A stretch of 64,000 nucleotides of DNA from Gilvirhabdus luticola (GTDB lineage Bacteria; Bacteroidota; Bacteroidia; Flavobacteriales; Flavobacteriaceae). The stretch lies in the NCBI RefSeq assembly GCF_032583975.1, contig NZ_JAWHTF010000008.1. One strand, written 5' to 3'. The position numbers and the translations under genes were made by a program. The notes beneath the pieces were generated by a model. It worked only from the letters and a program-made list of their open reading frames with translations, had not been told where the DNA came from and ran no database searches. Of this stretch, positions 51,810 to 61,028 are shown one piece after another. The stretch's first letter is position 1. Each line of letters opens with the position of its first letter.

Positions 51810-52682
51810 TTAAGATAAGACTTCGGCAACTTTTTTACCAATTTCAGCTGGAGAATCTACTACATGAATTCCACAGTCTTTCATGATTTTCTTTTTGGCT
51901 TGAGCTGTATCATCGCTACCTCCAACAATTGCTCCAGCATGACCCATAGTTCTACCTGCTGGTGCCGTTTCTCCAGCGATGAAGCCAACAATCGGTTTTT
52001 TGCTTCCGCTTTCTAGATACCATTGAGCAGCATCTGCTTCCAACTGACCACCTATTTCTCCAATCATAACGACACACTCTGTTTCAGAGTCCTTTACTAA
52101 CATTTCAACTGCCTCTTTAGTGGTTGTTCCAATTATTGGATCGCCACCAATACCAATTGCAGTAGTTATACCAAGACCTTGTTTAACCACTTGGTCTGCA
52201 GCTTCATATGTTAAGGTGCCAGATTTGGACACAATACCTACTTTGCCTTTTTTGAATACAAAACCAGGCATAATTCCTACTTTAGCTTCTTCTGGTGTAA
52301 TCACTCCAGGACAATTTGGTCCAACAAGTCTGCAATTTTTATCTTTTATATAATCAGCTACTTTTATCATATCAGCTACTGGTATTCCTTCAGTAATTGT
52401 TATGATTACTTTTATACCTGCATCAGCCGCTTCCATAATTGCATCTGCTGCAAATGCCGGTGGAACAAAAATTATTGAAGTGTCTGCTCCTGCCTCTTCC
52501 ACAGCATCTTTTACGGTGTTAAATACAGGCTTATCAAGATGTAGTTGCCCTCCTTTTCCTGGTGTAACACCTCCAACTATATTTGTACCATATTCAATCA
52601 TTTGAGTAGAATGAAAGGTTCCTTCACTACCAGTAAAACCTTGTACTATTATTTTCGAATTTTTATTTACTAAAACACTCAT
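51810..52682 (-). CDS. sucD: Succinyl-CoA ligase alpha subunit
   Basis: The 290-residue protein has the CoA-binding N-terminus (KIIVQGFTGSEGTFHSTQMI), GVTPGKGGQLHLDKPVFNTV and the phosphohistidine loop GHAGAIVGG (His in GRTMGHAGA). It forms with SucC the TCA-cycle enzyme that makes succinate and ATP or GTP. The beta subunit gene is not adjacent, as is common in Flavobacteriia. It is the last gene of the lpx-efp group and has a separate box TACTTTTG in the 59-bp gap to the gene upstream. Confidence 0.95.
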   Translation of the reverse strand: MSVLVNKNSKIIVQGFTGSEGTFHSTQMIEYGTNIVGGVTPGKGGQLHLDKPVFNTVKDAVEEAGADTSIIFVPPAFAADAIMEAADAGIKVIITITEGIPVADMIKVADYIKDKNCRLVGPNCPGVITPEEAKVGIMPGFVFKKGKVGIVSKSGTLTYEAADQVVKQGLGITTAIGIGGDPIIGTTTKEAVEMLVKDSETECVVMIGEIGGQLEADAAQWYLESGSKKPIVGFIAGETAPAGRTMGHAGAIVGGSDDTAQAKKKIMKDCGIHVVDSPAEIGKKVAEVLS

Positions 52683-52716
52683 TTATACCATTTTTTATTT
52701 ATCAAATACCTATTTG

Positions 52717-52724
52717 CAAAAGTA
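52717..52724 (-). promoter_or_regulatory. Possible internal promoter for sucD
   Basis: On the minus strand TACTTTTG is an exact TAnnTTTG match, 35 bp upstream of the sucD start codon at 52682. No clear -33 TTTG is present. Confidence 0.4.
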
Positions 52725-52741
52725 GTTTTTAAAACTAGTTT

Positions 52742-53680
52742 TTATGTTATTTTTTTAAGTTTTTCTAAAACTTCAGGGATCCTTTTTATATTAGCTTTTT
52801 CCTTTAATTCTAACCTGGCCTCTTGTGCCGGAGTTCCCCAATATACTTTATTTGCTTCAAGAGATTTACTAATTCCTGTTTGTGCATGAATAACAGCTTT
52901 TTCGCCTATAGTGATACCACTTGTACAACCTACTTGTCCCCAAATAGTAACTTCGTCTTCAATAACCACACAACCTGCTATACCAACTTGAGAAGCAATG
53001 AGACATTTTTTACCTACAATAGTATCGTGCCCAATTTGAATCTGATTATCCAATTTAGATCCTTTTCTTATAATTGTATCTCCTGATACTCCTCTATCAA
53101 TAGTACATAATGCACCTAAATCTACATCATCTTCTATAACAACTCTTCCACCTGATAACAATCTGTCATAACCTTCAGGTCGTTTTTTATAATAGAACGC
53201 ATTGGCTCCTAACACTGTTCCAGAATGGATAGTAACATTATTTCCTATTATAGTATCGTCATATAAACTAACGTTAGAATGTATGAGACAATTATCTCCT
53301 ATAACTACATTATTTCCGACAAAACAGTTAGGTTGTATTACTGTATTCTTTCCAATTTTAGCTGAATTAGAAATATGCTTTTGGCTCTGTTTAAACGGTT
53401 TGAAGTATTGCGTTAATTTATTGAAGTCTCTAAAAGGATCATCACTAATAAGTAATGCCTTATTTTCTGGACATTCGACTTCTTTATTTATCAATATGAT
53501 AGTTGCGGCTGAATTAAGTGCTTTATCATAATACTTTGGATGATCAACAAATACTATATCTCCAGGCTCAACAACATGAATTTCATTCATTCCTAGAACG
53601 GGAAAATCTTTTGAGCCAACAAATTTACAGTTTATTAAATTTGCTATTTCACTTAATGTGTATTGTTTAGGTAATTTCAA
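52742..53680 (-). CDS. LpxD-like acyltransferase (second copy)
   Basis: The 312-residue protein has an N-terminal LpxD-like domain and a left-handed beta-helix of hexapeptide repeats (for example IGKNTVIQPNCFVGNNVVIG and IRKGSKLDNQIQIGHDTIVG). It resembles LpxD (the enzyme at 56461-57489) but is shorter and lacks the canonical GADGFGF motif, having GANAFYYKKRPEGYD. It may acylate a related lipid A precursor or be a divergent LpxD paralogue. It lies six bases downstream of efp. Naming it lpxD without a test would be unsafe. Confidence 0.85.
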   Translation of the reverse strand: MKLPKQYTLSEIANLINCKFVGSKDFPVLGMNEIHVVEPGDIVFVDHPKYYDKALNSAATIILINKEVECPENKALLISDDPFRDFNKLTQYFKPFKQSQKHISNSAKIGKNTVIQPNCFVGNNVVIGDNCLIHSNVSLYDDTIIGNNVTIHSGTVLGANAFYYKKRPEGYDRLLSGGRVVIEDDVDLGALCTIDRGVSGDTIIRKGSKLDNQIQIGHDTIVGKKCLIASQVGIAGCVVIEDEVTIWGQVGCTSGITIGEKAVIHAQTGISKSLEANKVYWGTPAQEARLELKEKANIKRIPEVLEKLKKIT

Positions 53681-53686
53681 CTGAAG

Positions 53687-54253
53687 TTATTCTTTAATTC
53701 GTTCTTTATATGTTCCTTTATCTGTTTCAATTTTAATTTTATCTCCTTCATTAATAAATAATGGAACATTCACCTCTGCTCCTGTTTCAACAATTGCTGG
53801 TTTTGTGGCATTGGTTGCAGTATTTCCTTTTACACCTGGTTCAGTATGTGTCACTTCTAGAATAACGCTTGCTGGCATTTCAACTGAAAGTGGCATGTTA
53901 TCTTCAGTATTTATAAGTACAGTAACAACTTCTCCTTCTTTCATTAATCCAGGATTATCAAGTGTTGATTCTGATAATCTTATTTGTGTATAATCATCAG
54001 TATTCATAAAATGATAAAATTCTCCATCATTATATAAATATTGAAACTTATGTGTTTCTACTCTAACATCTTCTATTTTATGCCCAGCAGAAAATGTGTT
54101 ATCTATAACTTTACCAGTGGTTACACTTTTTAATTTTGTTCTTACAAATGCTGGTCCCTTGCCAGGCTTTACATGTAAGAATTCGATTATCTTATAAATA
54201 TCGTGATTGTATTTTATACACAATCCGTTTCTAATATCTGATGTACTTGCCAT
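53687..54253 (-). CDS. efp: Elongation factor P
   Basis: The 188-residue protein has the three-domain EF-P layout. The KPGKGPAFVRTKLKSVTTGK loop carries the Lys that is modified in many bacteria, and the C-terminal OB domain ends KGNTATNATKPAIVETGAEV then PLFINEGDKIKIETDKGTY. EF-P relieves ribosome stalling at polyproline sequences. It lies between lpxA (3 bp upstream) and the LpxD-like gene (6 bp downstream), an arrangement conserved in Flavobacteriia. No modification enzyme is in the window. Confidence 0.96.
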   Translation of the reverse strand: MASTSDIRNGLCIKYNHDIYKIIEFLHVKPGKGPAFVRTKLKSVTTGKVIDNTFSAGHKIEDVRVETHKFQYLYNDGEFYHFMNTDDYTQIRLSESTLDNPGLMKEGEVVTVLINTEDNMPLSVEMPASVILEVTHTEPGVKGNTATNATKPAIVETGAEVNVPLFINEGDKIKIETDKGTYKERIKE

Positions 54254-54256
54254 AAA

Positions 54257-55042
54257 TTAATTTGATTTAAAATAACCCTTCATTATTCCACGATGTGAAT
54301 TTTTTATGAATTGAAGAATTTCGTCACGTTCTGGAGTTGCTTCCATTTCGGCTTCAATTATTTCGGCCGCTTGAGTATTATTGTAATTTTTTTGATAAAG
54401 AATTCTATATATATCTTGAACTTCCCTAATTTTATCACTGGAATATCCTCTTCTTCTCAATCCAACAGAGTTTATTCCAACATAAGATAATGGCTCACGA
54501 GCCGCCTTAACAAAAGGAGGCACATCTTTTCTTACTAAAGAACCTCCTGTCACAAATGCATGGTTACCTATTGAACAAAACTGATGAACGGCAGTCATAC
54601 CTGCTAACACAACATAATCACCAACTGTAATATGGCCTGCTAATGTACTGTTGTTAGAAAAAATACAATTGTTACCGACAATGCAATCGTGAGCAATATG
54701 GCAATAGGCCATAATTAAACAATTATTGCCAATTACAGTTTTCATTCTATCTATAGTACCTCTATTAATAGTAACGCATTCTCTTATTGTAACATTATCG
54801 CCAATCACAACAGTAGTATCTTCATCATTATATTTTAAATCTTGAGGCACGGCAGAAATTACAGCACCAGGAAAAATATTGCAATTCTTACCTATTCGAG
54901 CACCTTCCATTATTGTAACGTTACTACCAATCCAAGTTCCTTCTCCAATAATCACATTATTGTTGATTGTGGTAAATGGTTCTATAACAACATTCTTTGC
55001 GATTTTTGCTCCAGGATGTACGTATGCTAATGGTTGGTTCAT
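54257..55042 (-). CDS. lpxA: UDP-N-acetylglucosamine acyltransferase
   Basis: The 261-residue protein is a hexapeptide-repeat beta-helix (YVHPGAKIAKNVVIEPF, IGEGTWIGSNVTIMEGARIG, IAHDCIVGNNCIFSN with the catalytic His, LVRKDVPPFVKAAREPLSYVG then GINSVGLRRRG) followed by a helical C-terminal region. It acylates the 3-OH of UDP-GlcNAc, the first step of lipid A synthesis. It lies 25 bp after lpxC-fabZ and three bases before efp. Confidence 0.96.
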   Translation of the reverse strand: MNQPLAYVHPGAKIAKNVVIEPFTTINNNVIIGEGTWIGSNVTIMEGARIGKNCNIFPGAVISAVPQDLKYNDEDTTVVIGDNVTIRECVTINRGTIDRMKTVIGNNCLIMAYCHIAHDCIVGNNCIFSNNSTLAGHITVGDYVVLAGMTAVHQFCSIGNHAFVTGGSLVRKDVPPFVKAAREPLSYVGINSVGLRRRGYSSDKIREVQDIYRILYQKNYNNTQAAEIIEAEMEATPERDEILQFIKNSHRGIMKGYFKSN

Positions 55043-55067
55043 ATTTTAAATTTTGAAAAAGTCAACA

Positions 55068-56474
55068 TTATTTTACTTTAGTAATCTGTGCCATCAATTC
55101 TGCTTCGGCACAAAGTTTTCCGTTGGAATAGGCATAACCTTGCATATGACAAATACCGCGACGAATAGGTGTGATTAAATCACATTTAAATATTAATGTG
55201 TCTCCAGGCACAACTTTTTGTTTGAATTTTACATTATCAATTTTCATAAAAAATGTTAAATAATTTTCAGGATCAGGTACAGTACTTAATACCAAAATAC
55301 CTCCTGTTTGAGCCATGGCTTCAACGATTAAAACTCCTGGCATGACAGGAGCTCCTGGAAAATGCCCTGCAAAGAAAGGTTCATTCATTGTAACATTCTT
55401 TAAACCAATAACATGTGATTCACTTAATTCGAAAATCTTATCAATCAATAAAAAAGGCTGCCTATGTGGCAGCATATTCATGATTTGATTAACATCCATC
55501 AATGGCTGTTGACAAAAATCAATATTAGGAACATTATTGCGTCTTTCGTTTTTAATTAATTTTGACATTTTTTTGGCAAATTGTGTGTTTACAAAATGCC
55601 CCGGTTTATTGGCTATAACTTTTCCCCTTAAGCGTGTACCCACTAAAGCCAGATCGCCAACTACGTCAAGTAATTTATGTCTTGCAGCTTCATTTGGATG
55701 ATGTAAGGTAAGATTATCTAAAATACCATTTGGTTTTACAGATATTGAATCTTTTTTAAATGCAACTTTTAGCTTCTCCATAGTTTCTGGAGATAATTTC
55801 TTATCTACATAAACAATAGCATTATTTAAATCGCCTCCTTTTATGAGACCATGCTCCAATAACATTTCTATTTCATGCAAAAAACTAAATGTTCTAGAAT
55901 CTGCAATATCTTTTTTAAAATCTGAAATATGATTTAGAGTAGCATTTTGCGTACCTAAAACTTTAGTTCCAAAATCTACCATAGCCGTTACTTGGTATTC
56001 TTTAGAAGGCATGATTAATATTTCACTTCCAGACTCTTCGTCGGTATAAGAGATTACATCAGTAACAACATATTCTTCCCTAAATCCATCCTGTTCAACA
56101 ATTCCTGCTTCTTCCAATGCTTTGACAAAGAATTTTGAAGAACCATCCATGATTGGAGGTTCAGAAGCATCAAGCTCAATAATCACGTTATCTATATCTA
56201 AACCTATCAGTGCAGCCAATACGTGTTCGGATGTTTGAATTTTTACTCCATTCTTTTCTAAACAAGTGCCTCTTTTGGTATTTGTAACATAATTGGCATC
56301 TGCTTCTATAAGTGGATTGCCTTCTAAATCTACACGTTTAAATGCTAATCCAGCATTAACAGCAGCAGGTTGAAATGTAAGGGTAACTTCTTTACCAGTA
56401 TGTAATCCAACACCTTTTAGTGATATTGGTTTTGCAATTGTTCTTTGTTTTACTTCAGTATTAACTATTGCCAT
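55068..56474 (-). CDS. lpxC-fabZ: Fused LpxC deacetylase/FabZ dehydratase
   Basis: The 468-residue fusion has LpxC (residues about 1-310) with zinc ligands in TSEHVLAAL (His84) and HHPNEAARHKLLD (His266, Asp270) and the SKFFVKALEEAGI region. FabZ follows (about 325-468) with MLPHRQPFLLIDKI, FFAGHFPGAPVMPGVLIVEA (catalytic His371, Glu385). LpxC commits UDP-GlcNAc derivatives to lipid A and FabZ dehydrates 3-hydroxyacyl-ACP. The fusion is a lineage trait of Bacteroidota and couples both pathways. Its start overlaps the lpxD stop by 14 bp. Confidence 0.97.
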   Translation of the reverse strand: MAIVNTEVKQRTIAKPISLKGVGLHTGKEVTLTFQPAAVNAGLAFKRVDLEGNPLIEADANYVTNTKRGTCLEKNGVKIQTSEHVLAALIGLDIDNVIIELDASEPPIMDGSSKFFVKALEEAGIVEQDGFREEYVVTDVISYTDEESGSEILIMPSKEYQVTAMVDFGTKVLGTQNATLNHISDFKKDIADSRTFSFLHEIEMLLEHGLIKGGDLNNAIVYVDKKLSPETMEKLKVAFKKDSISVKPNGILDNLTLHHPNEAARHKLLDVVGDLALVGTRLRGKVIANKPGHFVNTQFAKKMSKLIKNERRNNVPNIDFCQQPLMDVNQIMNMLPHRQPFLLIDKIFELSESHVIGLKNVTMNEPFFAGHFPGAPVMPGVLIVEAMAQTGGILVLSTVPDPENYLTFFMKIDNVKFKQKVVPGDTLIFKCDLITPIRRGICHMQGYAYSNGKLCAEAELMAQITKVK

Positions 56475-57489
56475 TTATTTTTTTTTCTAAATCATTAATT
56501 TCTTTGACGATTTTTGGCAGATTCTTAAAATGTACATAAGATTTATTGTAATCTCCATAGGAAAGAGCAGGAGAACCTTGAAGCACTTCGTTATCTTTAA
56601 CATTTCTACTAATACCAGATTGTGCCTGAATTTTCACATTGTTGCCAATAGTAATATGACCAACAATACCAACCTGACCACCAATTTGACAATTCTCTCC
56701 TATTTTTGTAGAACCTGCAATTCCGGTTTGCGCAGCAATAACAGTATTCTTTCCAATTTCAACATTATGAGCAATTTGAATCTGATTATCTAATTTCACG
56801 CCTCTTCTTATTACAGTGGATCCTAGAGTCGCTCTATCTATGGTTGTAGCTGCACCAACATCAACATAATCTTCTAAAATAACATTTCCTGTTTGAGGTA
56901 CTTTATTATATTCACCTTTTTCATTCGGGGCAAAACCAAATCCGTCAGCACCAATAATTACTCCTGAATTGATAACACAATTTTTACCTATGATACAATC
57001 AGAATAAATTTGGGCTCCAGAAAAAACAACAGTATTATCACCAATTACTACATTATCTCCTATATGTGAACTCGGAAAAATTTTTACATTATCTCCTAAA
57101 ATAACATTATTACCTATATATGAAAAAGCTCCAATATAAACATCTTTACCTAATTTAGCACTTTCTGAAATAAAAGAAGGTTGCTCTATGCCATGTTTAT
57201 TAAGCTTAACTTGATTGTAATATTCTAACAGCGTAGAAAATGCTTTGTAAGCGTCCTCAACTTTAATTAAAGTAGTAGAAATATCGTTTTCTGATTGAAA
57301 GTCTTTATTTACTATTGTAATGGAAGCTTTTGTTGAGTATATAAATGGTTTGTATTTTGGATTAGACAAAAAAGTTAATGAGCCTATTGTGCCTTCTTCA
57401 ATTTTTGAAAGTTTAGAAACTTCAACATCGGGATTCCCGACAATGTCACCTTCTAAAATTCCTGCTATTTGGTGTGCGGTAAATTTCAT
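56461..57489 (-). CDS. lpxD: UDP-3-O-acylglucosamine N-acyltransferase
   Basis: The 342-residue protein has the N-terminal uridine-binding domain and a long hexapeptide-repeat beta-helix (FISESAKLGKDVYIGAFSYI, IGDNVVIGDNTVVFSG, GADGFGFAPNEKGEY, ATTIDRATLGSTVIRRGVKL, HNVEIGKNTVIAAQTGIAG with the catalytic His). It adds the N-linked acyl chain in lipid A synthesis. Its TATTTTTG box (57495-57502) sits right at its start, so the message may be leaderless. Its end overlaps lpxC-fabZ by 14 bp, consistent with coupled translation. Confidence 0.96.
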   Translation of the reverse strand: MKFTAHQIAGILEGDIVGNPDVEVSKLSKIEEGTIGSLTFLSNPKYKPFIYSTKASITIVNKDFQSENDISTTLIKVEDAYKAFSTLLEYYNQVKLNKHGIEQPSFISESAKLGKDVYIGAFSYIGNNVILGDNVKIFPSSHIGDNVVIGDNTVVFSGAQIYSDCIIGKNCVINSGVIIGADGFGFAPNEKGEYNKVPQTGNVILEDYVDVGAATTIDRATLGSTVIRRGVKLDNQIQIAHNVEIGKNTVIAAQTGIAGSTKIGENCQIGGQVGIVGHITIGNNVKIQAQSGISRNVKDNEVLQGSPALSYGDYNKSYVHFKNLPKIVKEINDLEKKINGNS

Positions 57490-57514
57490 TGTCGCAAAAA
57501 TATGAAAAAATGTC

Positions 57515-58735
57515 CTAAAGTTTTTCTTTAGGGTAGCATATATAATATTTGGTAATCGGTTTAGAGAGCGCTTTAAGATTTAACTGGTCTGAAGCCTTTG
57601 CTATATCTTCAATCTTTCCGGATTTATATAATACATTTATTTTTTTGTCTTTAAGTTGATATGCTTGATTTGATATCTCTCCATTAAACACAAAATAAGA
57701 AGCTTCATAATCATCAATATCATATTTAGTTTTTAAATCGGAAAGATGCTTTTTAAGCAACTTATGCTTAATTTTTTTATTCTTTATTTTTATTTTTAAA
57801 AGATCCCTATTAATGAGCATCTCACATAAATTACTCAAAACAAAATCATCACAAAATTGCCATTCTTTCAGGGCAGAAACTATGTCGAAATCATCAAGCT
57901 TTGAAAAAATTTTGAGGGTTTCTGAATCAAAATTATGATGAGTGATTTCATTTTTCAGAAAATAGGTCAATGAATAACTACATTTTAGTTCAACTTCCTT
58001 TTTAATTAATTCTTTAGCCCGTTTCAATACTTTAATCAATAATTGTTCTGCTACAAGACTTGTTTTGTGTAGATATACTTGCCAATACATAAAACGTCTG
58101 GATATTAAGAACTTTTCTACACTGTAAATGCCCTTTTCTTCAACAACAAGCTTATTGTCAACCACATTGAGCATAGTAATTAATCTTTCACTATTAATAT
58201 TACCTTCTGCTACACCTGTGTAAAAACTGTCACGTTTTAAATAGTCAGCACGATCCATATCCAATTGACTAGATATAAGCTGGCACATGAACGTTCTTTC
58301 ATATTCTCCTTTAAAAATTTTAATTGCAAGCGTTAAACTTGAGTTAAATTCTTCGTTTAAAAACTCCATAAACATCAAAGAAATATCTTCATGCGATACG
58401 CCATTTACAATACTATTTTCCATAGCATGAGAAAAAGGGCCATGCCCAATATCATGTAGTAGAATGGCAATATAAAGGGCGTTTTCTTCATCTTCAGATA
58501 TCGTAACTCCTTTAAAGCGAAGAACATTAACTGATTTTTGCATTAAATGCATACAACCAATTGCATGATGAAAACGGGTGTGATGTGCACCAGGATACAC
58601 TAGATATGAAAGACCCATTTGAGAAATTCTACGGAGTCTTTGAAAATACTTGTGTTCTATTAATTCAAAAATTAACGAATTTGGTATAGTAATAAATCCG
58701 TAAATTGGGTCGTTTAATATTTTAAGTTTATTCAA
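57515..58735 (-). CDS. HD-domain phosphohydrolase
   Basis: The 406-residue protein has an HD metal-dependent phosphohydrolase domain with the motifs TRFHHAIGCMHLM, LLHDIGHGPFSHAMENS and DMDRADYLKRDSFYTG (the last Asp). The family includes dGTPase-like and other nucleotide phosphohydrolases. A large C-terminal region of about 200 residues is variable. Substrate is unknown. It is directly upstream of lpxD on the same strand (25 bp) and divergent from porX; the promoter for the operon lies in the 37-bp gap at 58760-58767. Confidence 0.9.
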   Translation of the reverse strand: MNKLKILNDPIYGFITIPNSLIFELIEHKYFQRLRRISQMGLSYLVYPGAHHTRFHHAIGCMHLMQKSVNVLRFKGVTISEDEENALYIAILLHDIGHGPFSHAMENSIVNGVSHEDISLMFMEFLNEEFNSSLTLAIKIFKGEYERTFMCQLISSQLDMDRADYLKRDSFYTGVAEGNINSERLITMLNVVDNKLVVEEKGIYSVEKFLISRRFMYWQVYLHKTSLVAEQLLIKVLKRAKELIKKEVELKCSYSLTYFLKNEITHHNFDSETLKIFSKLDDFDIVSALKEWQFCDDFVLSNLCEMLINRDLLKIKIKNKKIKHKLLKKHLSDLKTKYDIDDYEASYFVFNGEISNQAYQLKDKKINVLYKSGKIEDIAKASDQLNLKALSKPITKYYICYPKEKL

Positions 58736-58759
58736 AAGCTTTTTAAAACTAAATTTTTA

Positions 58760-58767
58760 CAAATATA
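58760..58767 (-). promoter_or_regulatory. Promoter box for the HD-lpx operon
   Basis: On the minus strand TATATTTG is an exact TAnnTTTG match, 25 bp upstream of the HD start codon at 58735 and very close to the porX start at 58773. The -33 region would lie inside porX. Confidence 0.5.
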
Positions 58768-58772
58768 ACTAT

Positions 58773-60326
58773 ATGAACAACATAAATATATTGTGGGTTG
58801 ATGATGAAATAGATTTATTAAAACCTCACATTATTTTTCTAGAACAAAAACACTATAATGTAACTACTTGTCAAAGTGGTACAGAAGCCTTGGAAATCTT
58901 AAATGACAAAGTTTTTGATATTGTTTTTTTGGATGAAAATATGCCAGGGCTCACAGGTTTAGAAACGCTTACAGAGATAAAAGAAATTCAAAGTAATCTT
59001 CCAGTAGTGATGATAACCAAAAGTGAAGAAGAGTATATCATGGAAGAAGCTATAGGAAGCAAAATAGCGGATTATTTGATTAAACCTGTAAACCCAAATC
59101 AGATTTTATTGAGTTTAAAAAAGAATTTGGATAACTCAAGATTGGTCTCTGAAAAAACAACTTCAAGTTATCAACAAGAGTTTAGAAAAATTGCCATGGA
59201 TATGGCTATGGTCAATTCTTTTGAGGACTGGGCTAACCTATATCAAAAGCTTGTTTATTGGGAACTTCAGTTAGAAGACATTGAAGATATAGGGATGTTT
59301 GAGATATTAGAATCGCAAAAAATAGAAGCAAATACCCAGTTTGGTAAATTCATTGATAAAAATTATGCTAAATGGTTTTCTCAAGATTCTGATGCTCCAA
59401 CAATGTCGCATACGATTTTTAAAAATAATGTTGTTCCGTTGTTAAATAAAGAGCAACCTGTTCTCATGGTTGTTATTGATAATTTACGCTATGACCAGTG
59501 GAAATCATTTGAGCAAACAATAAACAACTACTATAAAAAAGAAACAGAAATTCCTTATTACAGTATTTTGCCAACGGCCACACAATACGCCCGAAACGCA
59601 ATTTTTTCTGGTCTAATGCCTAGTGATATGGAGAAATTGTATCCGAATTTATGGAAAAACGACACCGATGAAGGAGGAAAAAATCTTCATGAAGCAGAAT
59701 TTTTAGAAACTCAAATGAAGCGACTAGGTTTAAATCATTTAAAATATGAATACTATAAAATAACCAATTTAAAGTCTGGTAAAAAATTAGCAGAAAACTT
59801 TAAGGGTCTAAAAAATAATGATCTAACTGTTGTTGTTTACAATTTTGTTGATATGCTTTCTCATTCTAAAACCGAAATGGAAGTTGTAAAAGAATTGGCT
59901 TCTAATGACAAAGCCTATCGCTCACTCACTCAAAGTTGGTTTAAAAATTCACCCTTACTAGAAATTATTCAGCAAGCCCAACAATTAGGATTTAAACTAG
60001 TTTTAACAACAGATCATGGTACGATTAATGTAAAAAACCCATCAAAAGTTATTGGAGATCGTGATACAAGTTTGAATCTAAGATACAAAACGGGGAGAAG
60101 TCTTACTTATGAAAACAAAGACGTTTATGTTTCAAAGAACCCAGAAGAAATACATTTGCCATCAATAAACATGAGTAGTTCATTTATTTTTGCCAAAGGT
60201 GACTTATTTTTTGCATACCCAAACAACTATAATCATTATGTTACCTACTACAGAAATACCTACCAGCATGGTGGTGTTTCGTTAGAAGAAATGATCATTC
60301 CCTTTATTGTATTGAATCCAAAATAA
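58773..60326 (+). CDS. porX: T9SS regulator PorX, response regulator/phosphatase
   Basis: The 517-residue protein has an N-terminal receiver domain (ILWVDDEIDLLKPHI with acidic pocket, VFLDENMPGLTGLET with phospho-accepting Asp54, VVMITKSEE, DYLIKPVN) and a C-terminal alkaline-phosphatase-like PglZ domain (VLMVVIDNLRYDQWKSF, FKLVLTTDHGTIN, NTYQHGGVSLEEMIIPF). This is the PorX architecture of Bacteroidota, which regulates T9SS genes with PorY. The C-terminal domain has zinc-dependent nucleotide phosphohydrolase activity in studied homologues. It is divergent from the HD gene and upstream of tsaE by 87 bp. A T9SS cargo gene lies at the right edge. Confidence 0.95.
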   Translation: MNNINILWVDDEIDLLKPHIIFLEQKHYNVTTCQSGTEALEILNDKVFDIVFLDENMPGLTGLETLTEIKEIQSNLPVVMITKSEEEYIMEEAIGSKIADYLIKPVNPNQILLSLKKNLDNSRLVSEKTTSSYQQEFRKIAMDMAMVNSFEDWANLYQKLVYWELQLEDIEDIGMFEILESQKIEANTQFGKFIDKNYAKWFSQDSDAPTMSHTIFKNNVVPLLNKEQPVLMVVIDNLRYDQWKSFEQTINNYYKKETEIPYYSILPTATQYARNAIFSGLMPSDMEKLYPNLWKNDTDEGGKNLHEAEFLETQMKRLGLNHLKYEYYKITNLKSGKKLAENFKGLKNNDLTVVVYNFVDMLSHSKTEMEVVKELASNDKAYRSLTQSWFKNSPLLEIIQQAQQLGFKLVLTTDHGTINVKNPSKVIGDRDTSLNLRYKTGRSLTYENKDVYVSKNPEEIHLPSINMSSSFIFAKGDLFFAYPNNYNHYVTYYRNTYQHGGVSLEEMIIPFIVLNPK

Positions 60327-60413
60327 CTCTGTGTAATGCATATATCATCGACGAAATGCAATTTTTATTAGTTTTTGTCAAATTTATTTCCTAATATTGT
60401 ATTGTAAAACATT

Positions 60414-60851
60414 TTGTGTTTGGAATTAATTTACACTTTGGATAATGTTGATAAAGTTGCGAAACAACTTATTCAGAATGCAAGAACAAAAACACTTTTA
60501 CTCTATGGTAATATGGGTGTTGGCAAAACAACACTCATAAAACAAATAGTAAAAAGTTTAGGAAGTGCAGATGAAGTTACAAGTCCAACATTTTCAATTG
60601 TAAATGAATATCATACAAAAAGTGAAATAATATATCATTTTGATTTTTATCGAATCAATGATATAGAAGAAGCTTATAATTTTGGAGTTGAAGAATATTT
60701 GTATTCAAACAATTGGTGCATAATTGAATGGCCAGATAAAATACAAAGTATTTTACCAAAATTAGTTGATATAATAGATTTGGTTTTAAATTCAGACAAT
60801 AGCAGGACTTTAAAACTAAACTCTATTAAAGAAAAAAACAAATTAAAATAG
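60414..60851 (+). CDS. tsaE: tRNA t6A threonylcarbamoyladenosine ATPase
   Basis: The 145-residue protein has the TsaE/YjeE pattern: LLLYGNMGVGKTTLIKQIV (Walker A), TSPTFSIVNEYH, IYHFDFYRI, and NNWCIIEWPDKI. It is an ATPase subunit of the TsaBDE complex that modifies A37 in ANN-decoding tRNAs. There is no ATG; the frame starts with TTG at 60414, with a second TTG at 60420. Start choice is therefore uncertain by two codons. It lies downstream of porX on the same strand. Confidence 0.93.
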   Translation: MCLELIYTLDNVDKVAKQLIQNARTKTLLLYGNMGVGKTTLIKQIVKSLGSADEVTSPTFSIVNEYHTKSEIIYHFDFYRINDIEEAYNFGVEEYLYSNNWCIIEWPDKIQSILPKLVDIIDLVLNSDNSRTLKLNSIKEKNKLK

Positions 60852-60900
60852 TTAGATATTTAATGAGTTGAAAACAAAATAAAGCTCCAAATTTTGAAGA

Positions 60901-60919
60901 ATTACGGAAAAACCGTAAT
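60901..60919. repeat. Perfect 7-bp stem-loop
   Basis: ATTACGG (60901-60907) and CCGTAAT (60913-60919) flank an A5 loop 49 bp after the tsaE stop. No T run follows, so it is not a standard terminator. Confidence 0.45.
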
Positions 60920-60991
60920 CGTTAAGCCCCAAAAACATTGATTTTAACATAATTTTAACATTTGGGTCTAATCTTCGAAATACTCTTTAGT

Positions 60992-60999
60992 TACATTTG
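60992..60999 (+). promoter_or_regulatory. Promoter box for the secreted peptide gene
   Basis: TACATTTG is an exact TAnnTTTG match 29 bp before the ATG at 61029. A 10-base direct repeat ACATTTGGGT occurs at 60958-60967 and 60993-61002. Confidence 0.6.
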
Positions 61000-61028
61000 G
61001 GTAATTAATTAATTAAATCCCTTATAAG

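Noticed and set aside
60901..60919. Hairpin after tsaE as a terminator
   Set aside because: The stem is perfect but no U tract follows, so I list it only as a stem-loop.
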